Counted from the first letter of the stretch, positions 34,956 through 41,805 are shown. The stretch is DNA of 64,000 nt from Nocardioides marmoriginsengisoli (GCF_003725695.1 NZ_RJSE01000002.1:1-64000), one strand, 5' to 3'. Numbers and translations: made by a program. The notes: a model not told the origin generated them from the sequence alone.

Positions 34956-35243
34956 CTACCAGGCCACGCCGAGCGGCTGGTGCACCTGGTGCATCTCCGG
35001 GTCCGGAAGGACGGCGCGAAGGTTGTACGACGGGAAGTTGCCCCGCGCCGACACCTTCACGGCCACCGCCACGAGCTCGCCGATCGCGGGCCACGGCGCC
35101 TTCTCGTCGCCGTCCCCGAGAAGCACCTCGCAGACCTCGCCGTCGATCTCGACGCCCGCGAAGTCCATCGACCACGACTTGTCGTTCTTCACGCCCGACC
35201 GGTTCTTGAACCCCCGGAACTTCCCGCACAACACTGCCGCCAT
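34956..35243 (-). CDS. Candidate phage ssDNA-binding protein (pV-like, 95 aa)
   Basis: First gene of the structural operon, with a perfect AGGAGG ribosome site. Small, soluble, beta-rich protein (VCEVLLGD, ELVAVAVKVSAR, NLRAVLPD) with basic/aromatic N-terminus (GKFRGFKNRSGVK). Filamentous phages encode their ssDNA-binding pV exactly here; the functional call rests on position, size and fold type only. Confidence 0.5.
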   Translation of the reverse strand: MAAVLCGKFRGFKNRSGVKNDKSWSMDFAGVEIDGEVCEVLLGDGDEKAPWPAIGELVAVAVKVSARGNFPSYNLRAVLPDPEMHQVHQPLGVAW

Positions 35244-35280
35244 GTCACTACCTCCTGCTCACCGTGCAGCCTCTTTGACT

Positions 35281-35294
35281 GTTTCACGTGGAAC
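35281..35294. promoter_or_regulatory. parS-like palindrome in the phage divergent control region
   Basis: GTTTCACGTGGAAC differs at one base from the GTTTCACGTGAAAC core of the ParB-binding parS site. It lies 38 bp upstream of the first structural gene, right after a minus-strand -35/-10 pair (TTGCAC, 17 bp, CATTGT), so it may also serve as an operator. It is between the structural operon and the repressor gene. Confidence 0.5.
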
Positions 35295-35356
35295 GACAAT
35301 GACAGTGATTTGGAACCAGTGCAACAGGCAACGCTGATGTCGGCGGCCTAGAGACG

Positions 35357-35362
35357 TACGCT
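35357..35362 (+). promoter_or_regulatory. -10 element TACGCT, leaderless promoter of the phage repressor
   Basis: TACGCT ends 6 nt before the ATG at 35369. The phage uses the same leaderless layout as host genes. Confidence 0.5.
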
Positions 35363-35368
35363 CGACGC

Positions 35369-35899
35369 ATGAACGCCATCAACGACAGGATCGCCGCCAA
35401 CGTCGCCACACTGCTCCACCTGGCCGACTGGAGCCAGCGCGAACTGGGGCGTCAGACCGGCCTCGCTGCAACCACGATCACGCACAAGATGCGCGGTCGG
35501 AACGACTGGACAACCTCCGACCTCGACCTGATCGGGGCCGCTCTCTCGGTCTCAGCAGTCGAGCTCGTTGGCGACCTTCCGACCATCTCCGTGTGGCGCG
35601 CGCGGCGCGAGCCAGCAGCCCTCGCCCGGGGCCCGCGCTACCTCGTCGAACCCGACCCCCCGTTCGACCGCATCCGTCCGCCGCTATCGCCCAATTTCGA
35701 CACGCCCGACAATGTTCCTTATCGGCGATATGGAACCTGCTTTGGTGGCTACTCCGCACGCTGTTCGCCCCGTGGCTTAACCAGCATCTCCGAACCGACC
35801 CTCACCGTGTGGCCCTCCCGAACGCCCACGCACGAGAGCTACGCGCCGACGCGCCGCGCCGTCCAGTTCGCCTTGCGGGAGCAGCTGCCGATGTCGTAG
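35369..35899 (+). CDS. XRE-family phage repressor, reading through the right junction
   Basis: 176 aa frame. Helix-turn-helix: NVATLLHLADWSQRELGRQTG (residues ~11-31) and AATTITHKMRGRNDW. It is divergent from the structural operon, the classical place of a lysogeny repressor. From about residue 115 the frame crosses the right dif-like site, so the last ~60 residues come from flanking DNA; in the excised circle the tail would be different. The true functional protein may be the first ~110 residues. The tail also lies antisense to the next gene. Confidence 0.72.
   Translation: MNAINDRIAANVATLLHLADWSQRELGRQTGLAATTITHKMRGRNDWTTSDLDLIGAALSVSAVELVGDLPTISVWRARREPAALARGPRYLVEPDPPFDRIRPPLSPNFDTPDNVPYRRYGTCFGGYSARCSPRGLTSISEPTLTVWPSRTPTHESYAPTRRAVQFALREQLPMS
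35702..35729 (-). other. Right dif-like site (prophage right junction), degenerate XerD arm
   Basis: Minus strand: XerC arm ATCGCCGATAA and centre GGAACA as in the left site, but the XerD arm is TTGTCGGGCGT and no longer matches the consensus. Expected if the arm comes from phage DNA. It is embedded in a 23-bp near-palindrome GTTCCTTATCG-g-CGATATGGAAC (35714-35736). Confidence 0.65.
35749..35835 (-). pseudogene. Relic 3' end of a second phage HTH gene outside the right junction
   Basis: Minus-strand translation GVREGHTVRVGSEMLVKPRG..RAE-stop matches the C-terminus of the HTH gene at the left end (TVRVGSGMLAKPRG..RAD-stop), including the stop. Most base differences are at minus-strand third codon positions. 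It abuts the next gene's stop. Best read as the remnant of an earlier, related prophage in the same site. Confidence 0.65.
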
Positions 35900-36291
35900 T
35901 TGATCCGACCCTTGGTGACGCGCTTGCCGCGAAGTTGACCAGTCACGGTCAACTTGAGCACCTTGCCGTTGTGCGTCGTGCGGACGACTCCGCGGAACGT
36001 GCCGTCGCGCCTGATCTTGGTGGTTGGCAGCGTCACCGTCGTCAGGGCGACGTACGGGTCGTAGTTGCAGACGGCCGTGAAGGTGGCGCGCCACTTGGTG
36101 AGCCGTTTCCCGTCCCGAGCGATCCTGAAGGTCACGGGTCCGCTGTCGACGGCCAACGGGTAGCTGAGCGAGCCCTTGTAGCGGCCGTCCGGGTCCCGCC
36201 GGGCTGCCTGGGCCGGGCCGGTGAGCAGGGTCATGGCCAGGGTCACGACTAGGAGCGCGATCGCGCCAGTCATGGGTCGCCTTCTCAACAT
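35839..36291 (-). CDS. Secreted protein of unknown function
   Basis: 150 aa from the ATG with GGAGG five bases ahead. Signal peptide GAIALLVVTLAMTLLTGPAQA-A. Mature part is beta-rich with repeated 'GRYKGSLSYPL', 'GTFRGVVRTTHNGKVLKLTVTGQL' strands and two cysteines (CNYDPY, GSCSRKA). Resembles small actinobacterial exported proteins of no known role. A TACTGT -10 is visible about 50 nt upstream on the minus strand. Confidence 0.75.
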   Translation of the reverse strand: MLRRRPMTGAIALLVVTLAMTLLTGPAQAARRDPDGRYKGSLSYPLAVDSGPVTFRIARDGKRLTKWRATFTAVCNYDPYVALTTVTLPTTKIRRDGTFRGVVRTTHNGKVLKLTVTGQLRGKRVTKGRINYDIGSCSRKANWTARRVGA

Positions 36292-36419
36292 CGAACCTCC
36301 GAGAATCGGTTCGCGGGGCATGACCCCACGAGAATCGAGACCGACAGTATCAACAGGTATCGGGAGGGCCTACCTCGTGCGTTGGGGTCGACTTCAACCA
36401 CGTAGCGTTCCACCCCTTC
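36292..36419. other. Short intergenic stretch, no gene seen
   Basis: Holds the promoter of the secreted protein (minus-strand TACTGT at 36341-36346) and GGGGCATGACCCC, a small hairpin. Nothing else recognised. Confidence 0.4.
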
Positions 36420-37187
36420 TCACAGGTCCACGGTGAAGTCGGCGAAGAAGCCCCCTCTGACCGCGTCCACGGCCCGATCCCACAGGCCGGTGACCAGGAG
36501 CAGACCAACCGCGATCAGCATGACGCCGCCCGAGGTGCTCACGATCCTTTGGTGCCGCCGTACCCAGGAGATGGCGCCGAGCATGCGCTGGTAGGCGACT
36601 GCTGCCGCGATGAAGGGAAGCCCTAGTCCCAGGCAGTAGGCCAATCCCAAAGCAGCTCCTCGTTGCGCACTGCCTTCGTTCATCGCCAGCCAGGTGATGG
36701 CGCTGAGAGTTGGGCCGATGCACGGCGTCCATCCCAATCCGAAGAGCACGCCCAGCAACGGGGCTGCGGCGACTCCGACTGCGGGTAGGCGGTGGAACCG
36801 GACGTCTCGTTGGAGCCAGCTGAGCCTGCCAAGGAAGGCAACGCCGACCAGCACTGTCATTGCGCCGAGAACGACCGAGATCGTGTCCTGAAAGCGCCAG
36901 AGCCAGGCTCCCAACGATCCGAAGGCGGCGCCGTAGGAGACGAACACGACTGAGAAGCCGAAGACGAACAACGTTGACCCGGCAAGCATCCGACCGCGGT
37001 TCGCTGAGTTGAGGTCAAGACCCGCAAGTCCGGTCATGTACGACAAGTAGCCAGGCAGTAGCGGAACCACGCAAGGGCTCAGGAACGAGACCAGGCCAGC
37101 TGCAACAGCGACCGGAACTGCCAGCAGCATCGAACCGCTCAACGCTATGTCGCGGAACGAGGTTCCGAGGCTGTCAGCCACGAGCAC
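36420..37187 (-). CDS. CcdA-type cytochrome c biogenesis / thiol-electron transporter
   Basis: 255 aa, six membrane helices. The redox cysteines are in LSPCVVPLLPGYLSYM (helix 1) and WTPCIGPTLSA (helix 4). CcdA carries electrons from cytoplasmic thioredoxin to extracytoplasmic thiol proteins. No resB, resC or thioredoxin partner is adjacent. The GTG start overlaps the stop of a tiny upstream frame (TAGTG). An alternative start is the GTG two codons in. Confidence 0.88.
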   Translation of the reverse strand: MLVADSLGTSFRDIALSGSMLLAVPVAVAAGLVSFLSPCVVPLLPGYLSYMTGLAGLDLNSANRGRMLAGSTLFVFGFSVVFVSYGAAFGSLGAWLWRFQDTISVVLGAMTVLVGVAFLGRLSWLQRDVRFHRLPAVGVAAAPLLGVLFGLGWTPCIGPTLSAITWLAMNEGSAQRGAALGLAYCLGLGLPFIAAAVAYQRMLGAISWVRRHQRIVSTSGGVMLIAVGLLLVTGLWDRAVDAVRGGFFADFTVDL

Positions 37188-37264
37188 TACGCGACCCCGA
37201 CGAGAACGGCGGCACTCGTCATGACGGGAATGACAACCATGGGCCGGCAGTAGCGAATGAGCAT
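37187..37264 (-). CDS. Possible tiny membrane leader peptide ahead of ccdA (25 aa)
   Basis: MLIRYCRPMVVIPVMTSAAVLVGVA with GGAGAG four bases before the ATG and a stop overlapping the ccdA start. One hydrophobic stretch. Might couple translation of ccdA or be chance. Confidence 0.35.
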   Translation of the reverse strand: MLIRYCRPMVVIPVMTSAAVLVGVA

Positions 37265-37401
37265 GATCTCTCCGGTGTGGATGGGCATGTCCTTACATGC
37301 CTAGGGACACCGGTGTCGCCTAAACGTCACGCAAGCTGGTCGACGTCGGTGGCGTTCGTCGACGAGAAACGGCACCAAAGCCAAGGTGTCGACGTACAGG
37401 A
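37265..37401. promoter_or_regulatory. Intergenic region with the perfect palindrome GACACCGGTGTC
   Basis: The 12-bp palindrome at 37306-37317 lies just upstream of the ccdA unit in its reading direction, flanked by CATG repeats. A regulator-binding site is plausible. No gene is seen. Confidence 0.35.
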
Positions 37402-38574
37402 TCAGCGCGGCTCGGGCGCCACCGCTGCGCTCTGCGGGTCGATCAGGATCTTTGCGTGCGTCTCGGGGTCCTTCAGGGCGTCGAACGCTCCGGCCACTCC
37501 CCCCAGGCCGACTACGCCGGTCACCAGCGGTTCCGGGTCGGCCTTGCCGTCGGCGAGCAGCATCAGTGCGTCGTGGAACTCCAGCGGCGTGTAGCCGAGG
37601 ACGAAACGCAGGTCGATCTCCTTGTTGATCGCCATCGCCGGCCGGAACTTGTCCGGCTCCATGCAGACGCCGACCACTACCACGCGGGAGAAGACCGGGG
37701 CGGTGCTGATGATCTCCTCGATCACGCCCGGCACGCCGACGCACTCGAAGATCACCGGGTGCTTGGGGTCGGCGGCCCCGACCTTGTCGGCCGCCCGCCA
37801 GACCGCGTGCCACGGCAGCACCGGCACCTTGCGGAGCTTCTCCACGGTCGAGACCCCGAGCTCGAAGACGTCCTGGGCGGCCGTCAGGTGGCCGTGACCG
37901 AGCCCGTTGGCGGCCGAGTACGGCGACTCGGTGGCCGGGTCCACCACCACATCTGCTCCGGAGACCTTCGCGAGCGCGCGCCGACCCGCGGAGAAGTCGC
38001 TCGCCACGACCGTCTTCACGCCCTGGGCTTTGAGCATCGAGATCACTGACAGGCCGACCGGACCGCAACCGATCACGATCGCCACCTGGCCCTTGCCGAC
38101 CTCGCCGCGCCGTACGGCGTGCAGGCCGACCGCCATCGGCTCGGTGAGCGCCGCCAGGTCCGTCGGCAGGCCGTTCGGGATCTCCAGGGTGAGCGCGTCT
38201 TGGACCAGGACTTTCTCGGCGTACCCGCCGGGTGCGTGCACGGACAGACCCGTTGTGTGCACCTCCTTGCCGCGCCGCAGCAGCGGGAACGAGACCACCG
38301 GGGTGCCTTCAGCCAACCGGGTGCCCTTGCCGCGCTCGGTCACGATGCCCGAGAACTCGTGCCCGAGGACGATCCGCTCGCTCGAGCGCATCAGGCCGTC
38401 GTACCCGATCTCGCCGGCGATGTCGGCCAACGCATCAGCGTGGTGCCGGGCGTGCAGGTCGGAGCCGCAGATGCCGCACCGGACCACGTCGAGCACCAGC
38501 TGGCCCCGCTCGGGCGTCGGCAGGTCGACCTCCCCGACACTCAGCTCGGCGTTCGAGACCGTGACTGCCTTCAT
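37402..38574 (-). CDS. Zinc-dependent alcohol dehydrogenase (MDR superfamily)
   Basis: 390 aa; ATG overlaps the GNAT stop (ATGA). Catalytic zinc ligands in CGICGSDLHARHH and GHEFSG, Rossmann motif GCGPVGL, 'DFSAGRRALA'. A GxxAxAL-like loop in the C-half is longer than usual. The structural-zinc four-cysteine lobe is missing. Substrate unknown. Third gene in an SRPBCC-GNAT-ADH operon. Confidence 0.88.
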   Translation of the reverse strand: MKAVTVSNAELSVGEVDLPTPERGQLVLDVVRCGICGSDLHARHHADALADIAGEIGYDGLMRSSERIVLGHEFSGIVTERGKGTRLAEGTPVVSFPLLRRGKEVHTTGLSVHAPGGYAEKVLVQDALTLEIPNGLPTDLAALTEPMAVGLHAVRRGEVGKGQVAIVIGCGPVGLSVISMLKAQGVKTVVASDFSAGRRALAKVSGADVVVDPATESPYSAANGLGHGHLTAAQDVFELGVSTVEKLRKVPVLPWHAVWRAADKVGAADPKHPVIFECVGVPGVIEEIISTAPVFSRVVVVGVCMEPDKFRPAMAINKEIDLRFVLGYTPLEFHDALMLLADGKADPEPLVTGVVGLGGVAGAFDALKDPETHAKILIDPQSAAVAPEPR

Positions 38575-39062
38575 GACTGCTCCCATTCGTTGCGCAGGAT
38601 CGAGTACAGGTATCCGTCGTGGTAGGCGCCGTTGCGCCACTGGCTCCCCCGGACGACGCCCTCCTGGGTGAAGCCGGCCTTCTCCAGGGCACGTTGCTCG
38701 GCGACGTTGGTGACGTCGGTGTGCGCCTCGATCCGGTTCGACGTGGTGTGCCGGAACAGCAGGTCGACGGCGAGCACCTGGGCCCGGGTGCCGATGCCTC
38801 TCCCCCGGGCCTCGGGTACCAGCGAGATGCCGAGCATCGGGCAGTGCGAGCCCTGGCTCGGGCCCCACTGCACCCAGTGCCAGCCGACGGTCCCGACGAC
38901 CTGGTCGTCGACGACGATGCCGACCGAACCGTCCGCGTCCACCCGGCAGGGCGGCGGATCGCTCGGCTCGTACGGACCGAAGTCGTCGTACTCCGAGTGC
39001 GGCGTCCGGCTGTTCGGGTTCTCGCCTGCCTCGAGCGGACGGAGGTGGATCTCCATGCTCAC
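38571..39062 (-). CDS. GNAT family N-acetyltransferase (RimJ/RimL-like)
   Basis: 163 aa with GTG start overlapping the SRPBCC stop (GTGA); ATG three codons in is the alternative. Acetyl-CoA loop 'VPEARGRGIGTRAQ' and 'NRIEAHTDVTNVAEQRALEKAGFTQEG' are clear. Confidence 0.88.
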   Translation of the reverse strand: MSMEIHLRPLEAGENPNSRTPHSEYDDFGPYEPSDPPPCRVDADGSVGIVVDDQVVGTVGWHWVQWGPSQGSHCPMLGISLVPEARGRGIGTRAQVLAVDLLFRHTTSNRIEAHTDVTNVAEQRALEKAGFTQEGVVRGSQWRNGAYHDGYLYSILRNEWEQS

Positions 39063-39514
39063 GCAGCCTCTGCGATCGCCTTGATGCGTTCCAGCGTCTG
39101 CCGCATGCCGCGCTCGTTCGTCTTGCCCCGGCGCCGGCCGAGCAGCGCCCAGTACGCCCGGGTGATCGGGTTCGGTTGCAAGGAGTACGACTCGGTGACC
39201 GCGGTGCCGCCGTCCTTCGCCACGAGCTCGTAGCACCAGGTGTTGACCTTCTCGTCCTTGATCACCACCGCGAACTCGAAGCGTTCCAGCGGCTTGGCGT
39301 CGAGCACCTCGCAGACGGTCCAGTAGATCGGACCGACCCCGTTGCGCTTCACGTGGCCCTTGAACCGGGCGCCGGCCACCGGGCCGGTGGCGTCACCCAG
39401 CCAGACCGCCTCGAACGTCTCCGGGGAGAACTCGCCGATCCGGGTCACGTCGCTGACCAGGTCCCAGACGACGTCGGGACTGGCGGCCATCTGGACGGTC
39501 ACGGATCCACGCAT
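39059..39514 (-). CDS. SRPBCC family protein
   Basis: 151 aa: 'VTVQMAASPDVVWDLVSDVTRIGEFSPE' and 'SYSLQPNPITRAYWALLGRRRGK' of the polyketide-cyclase-like group. First gene of the three-gene operon. Start ATG is 7 nt after TAGGTT, no ribosome site. Confidence 0.85.
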   Translation of the reverse strand: MRGSVTVQMAASPDVVWDLVSDVTRIGEFSPETFEAVWLGDATGPVAGARFKGHVKRNGVGPIYWTVCEVLDAKPLERFEFAVVIKDEKVNTWCYELVAKDGGTAVTESYSLQPNPITRAYWALLGRRRGKTNERGMRQTLERIKAIAEAA

Positions 39515-39521
39515 GCTCGCG

Positions 39522-39527
39522 AACCTA
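39522..39527 (-). promoter_or_regulatory. -10 element TAGGTT, leaderless promoter of the SRPBCC-GNAT-ADH operon
   Basis: Ends 7 nt before the ATG at 39514 on the minus strand, in the 24-bp gap to vapC. Confidence 0.55.
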
Positions 39528-39538
39528 GCAGCGGCGAC

Positions 39539-39943
39539 TCACCGCAGGGAACGGGCTCGGAGGGTGGTCACCCGGGTGATCGTCTCGAAGTCGCCGTCCT
39601 TGTGCAGAAGCTCGACGTCGTGACGTATCGCGACCGCGGCAATGAGGCAGTCGATTATGCTGCGCACGACGTGGCCCTCCGCCCGCGCTGCTCGTTGTAC
39701 GGCGGCAGCGCTGCGGAAGTCGACCACCGGGTCGAGCCGAAGCGACGGAAGTCCGTTGACGAGCTGTTCGACCCGGGCATTCACCTGCGGCGACGTCGTC
39801 CCCGCCAGCAGCTCCATCGCGACTGGCTCGCAGGTGACCACGCTCCCGAGATCCTCGGTGATCAGTCTCCGTACTTCGGTCCGCGCCGGGGTGTCGTTGC
39901 TCCGGAGGTAGTCGACCCAGCAGGACGTGTCGACCAGGATCAT
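39539..39943 (-). CDS. vapC: VapC-type PIN-domain ribonuclease toxin
   Basis: 134 aa. PIN acidic residues: Asp5 (ILVDTSCWVDYLR), Glu near 39-44 (CEPVAMELLAG), Asp98 (SIIDCLIAAVA) and the terminal 'HKDGDFETI'. Degrades RNA when free of antitoxin. ATGA overlap with vapB. Confidence 0.92.
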   Translation of the reverse strand: MILVDTSCWVDYLRSNDTPARTEVRRLITEDLGSVVTCEPVAMELLAGTTSPQVNARVEQLVNGLPSLRLDPVVDFRSAAAVQRAARAEGHVVRSIIDCLIAAVAIRHDVELLHKDGDFETITRVTTLRARSLR

Positions 39944-40152
39944 CAGAAGGTCTCGACCGGCGAGTCGCGCAGGGCGTCTAGGTCGCCGTCCCAGCCGATC
40001 CCCTCCAAACCCAGCACGAAGTCGACCGTCAGCGGCGTTCCCACCAGGCGGCGGAGCGCGAGGTCCACCGCGTCCTTCTTGGTGGTCACGCCGAACCGGC
40101 GCATGACCTCGTTGACGAGGCTCTCGTCAAGATCGATGTTTGTGCGTGCCAT
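39943..40152 (-). CDS. vapB: VapB-type antitoxin
   Basis: 69 aa. N-terminal ribbon-helix-helix-like part [19 protein letters not shown]; '[14 protein letters not shown]' is the type-II vapB signature (DUF2191). Acidic C-terminal tail ([10 protein letters not shown]) for toxin binding. The ATG is chosen because TATTCT ends 6 nt before it; an in-frame GTG upstream overlaps the promoter. Confidence 0.9.
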   Translation of the reverse strand: MARTNIDLDESLVNEVMRRFGVTTKKDAVDLALRRLVGTPLTVDFVLGLEGIGWDGDLDALRDSPVETF

Positions 40153-40158
40153 ACACCA

Positions 40159-40164
40159 AGAATA
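40159..40164 (-). promoter_or_regulatory. -10 element TATTCT, leaderless promoter of vapBC
   Basis: Ends 6 nt before the vapB ATG (40152) on the minus strand. Confidence 0.55.
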
Positions 40165-40171
40165 CACCTCC

Positions 40172-40627
40172 CTAGCGAGGTCGCCAGCGCTTCCAGAGCG
40201 CGCTGGCAGCGGCCCGCTCCTTGCCGTCCCACTCGATCCAGACCTCGGCGGTGATCTCGGCCTCCGACGCCGCGGTGACCCGGGCTCCCAGGGTGACGGT
40301 GGCGTCCAACGGCGCCGGTCGGAGGTAGCGCACCTCCAGGCCGGCGGTGACGTACGGCAGCGCAGCCCCCGGCAGCGGCGGCCAGCCGCGGGAGAACGCT
40401 TCGTGGGTCACTGCGGCCGCACTGTGGCAGTCCAGGATGGTGGCGATGATGCCGCCGTTCAGGAAGCCGAGGCCGTTGTCGTGCTCGGGCCACGGCGTGA
40501 ACGATGCCCGGACCAGGCCGTCGTCGGCGACCCGACTGCGCAGCTGGAGGCCCTTCTCGTTGGCGGGCCCGCACCCGAAGCACGGCAGGTTCGGGAAGTA
40601 GGTCTCCTGGAGGCTCGGTGAATCCAT
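40172..40627 (-). CDS. Hotdog-fold thioesterase (PaaI-like)
   Basis: 151 aa. '[23 protein letters not shown]' is the hotdog helix with the G-G-x2-A-T-x2-D pattern; '[18 protein letters not shown]' the core strand. N-terminal CFGCGPAN cysteines may bind metal. Likely acyl-CoA thioesterase; substrate unknown. The ATG lies 7 nt after TAGATT. Confidence 0.88.
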   Translation of the reverse strand: MDSPSLQETYFPNLPCFGCGPANEKGLQLRSRVADDGLVRASFTPWPEHDNGLGFLNGGIIATILDCHSAAAVTHEAFSRGWPPLPGAALPYVTAGLEVRYLRPAPLDATVTLGARVTAASEAEITAEVWIEWDGKERAAASALWKRWRPR

Positions 40628-40633
40628 GGTCGG

Positions 40634-40640
40634 TAATCTA
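40634..40640. promoter_or_regulatory. Overlapping bidirectional leaderless promoter, thioesterase / LEH
   Basis: TAATCT (40634-40639, plus) and TAGATT (40635-40640, minus) overlap by five base pairs within a 19-bp gap. Each ends exactly 7 nt before its ATG (40647 and 40627). Confidence 0.65.
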
Positions 40641-40646
40641 CGGCCC

Positions 40647-41039
40647 ATGACCGACGCCGCCGTGATCGTGGAATCGTTCCTGACCCTGCTCGAGCACGGT
40701 GAGGCCGAGGCTGCCTGCGAGCTGCTCGCCCCCGACGTCGAGTGGCGCAACACGGGCATGCCGACCTTCCGCGGTCACAAGGTCCGCGGGATGCTCCGCG
40801 ACATGGAGCGGCGCAGCATCGGCTTCCGTGTCGACATGCACCACATCGCCGCCAACGGGCCGATCGTGCTGACCGACCGCATCGACTACCTCTCCTACAA
40901 GCGCTGGGAGTCGGCCTTCTGGGTCTGCGGGACGTTCGAGGTGCGAGACGGCCTGATCACGTTGTGGGACGACCACTTCTCGATGGGCAACCTGCTCGCC
41001 GGGTCGATCCGCGGACTCCTCGGGATGCGACGCGCCTAG
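40647..41039 (+). CDS. Limonene-1,2-epoxide hydrolase-family protein (SnoaL-like)
   Basis: 130 aa cone-shaped fold. The LEH catalytic set is present: Asn in VEWRNTGMP, Arg and Asp in VLTDRIDYL, Asp in LITLWDDHFSM. An epoxide hydrolase function is plausible for a short-chain or terpene epoxide. The stop is in CTAG, shared with the convergent gene. Confidence 0.88.
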   Translation: MTDAAVIVESFLTLLEHGEAEAACELLAPDVEWRNTGMPTFRGHKVRGMLRDMERRSIGFRVDMHHIAANGPIVLTDRIDYLSYKRWESAFWVCGTFEVRDGLITLWDDHFSMGNLLAGSIRGLLGMRRA

Positions 41040-41794
41040 CGCCAGCGCGCCAGCCAGTCCGCCGAGATCTTCGCCAGCGACATCTGCCAGATCGGACCGA
41101 AGCTGATCCGGCCGGCACCGGCCCGGGCGTACATCGCCAGGTCCCCGTCGACCGGGTTCGCGATCGCGTTCACCGGCAACGGCAACGCGTCGCAGATCCG
41201 CTTCAACGTCTCCTCGTCGTGGAAGCCCACCGGGTAGAGCGAATCCGCCCCGGCCTCGGCGCAGGCGATCATCCGGGCGATCGCCAGGTCGACGCGCTCC
41301 GCGTCCTCGCCGAGCTTGTTCTTGAAGGTGTCGGTGCGGGCGTTCAGGACGACGTGCACGCCCGCCGCATCGGCGGCCGCCCGCAGCTCGCCGATCAGAG
41401 CAGCGTGCTCCTCCGACGAGCGCATCCGGCCGCCCTCGCTGTGCACGGTGTCCTCGATGTTCAGACCGACCGCACCGGCGGCGAGCAACCCGTCGATCAG
41501 GGTGCCGGCCGATTCGCCGTACCCGGACTCGATGTCCACCGACACCGGTACGTCGACCGACTCGGTGATTTGCGCGACCCGGGTGGTCAGCTCGGTGAAG
41601 GTCATCCCCTCGCCGTCCGGCCGGCCGATCGAGTCGGCCAGCGGGTGGCTCCCGACGGTCAGCCCGGTGAAGCCGGCGGAGACGGCCACGTTCGCGCTCC
41701 AGGCATCCCATACCGTCGGCAGCACGCCGGGCGTTCCGGGGACGTGCAGCGCGAGCAGCGCCCGGGCCTTGGTCTTGAGATCTGCGTTCGTCAC
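41036..41794 (-). CDS. Isocitrate lyase / PEP mutase superfamily protein
   Basis: 252 aa from the GTG with GAGGAG ahead. TIM-barrel motifs 'PTVWDAWSANVAVSAGFTGL', 'PVSVDIESGYG' (metal site) and 'VGLNIEDTVHSEGGRM'. The lyase cysteine (KKCGH) is replaced: 'NARTDTFKN' region has no Cys, so oxaloacetate-decarboxylase- or phosphonomutase-like activity is more likely than isocitrate lyase. Confidence 0.85.
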   Translation of the reverse strand: MTNADLKTKARALLALHVPGTPGVLPTVWDAWSANVAVSAGFTGLTVGSHPLADSIGRPDGEGMTFTELTTRVAQITESVDVPVSVDIESGYGESAGTLIDGLLAAGAVGLNIEDTVHSEGGRMRSSEEHAALIGELRAAADAAGVHVVLNARTDTFKNKLGEDAERVDLAIARMIACAEAGADSLYPVGFHDEETLKRICDALPLPVNAIANPVDGDLAMYARAGAGRISFGPIWQMSLAKISADWLARWR

Positions 41795-41805
41795 GGTTTC
41801 TCTCC

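Larger units (their letters stand above)
26763..35718. mobile_element. Filamentous-phage (inovirus) prophage, about 8.95 kb, integrated at a dif-like site
   Basis: Delimited by two sites that share the XerC arm and central region of dif. It encodes HUH Rep (pII-like), Zot/pI ATPase, pVI-like, pIII-like, pVIII-like and several tiny membrane proteins in the classical inovirus order, plus a candidate ssDNA-binding protein, an XRE-type repressor and a second HTH protein. It lacks an integrase or transposase gene, so it must use the host XerCD recombinases, as CTX-phi-type phages do. No gene is visibly broken. Actinobacterial inoviruses are sparsely described (Propionibacterium phage B5 is the classical one). 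Confidence 0.88.

Noticed and set aside
41036-41794. Isocitrate lyase proper
   Set aside because: Too short and without the KKCGH active-site motif; only the superfamily can be stated.
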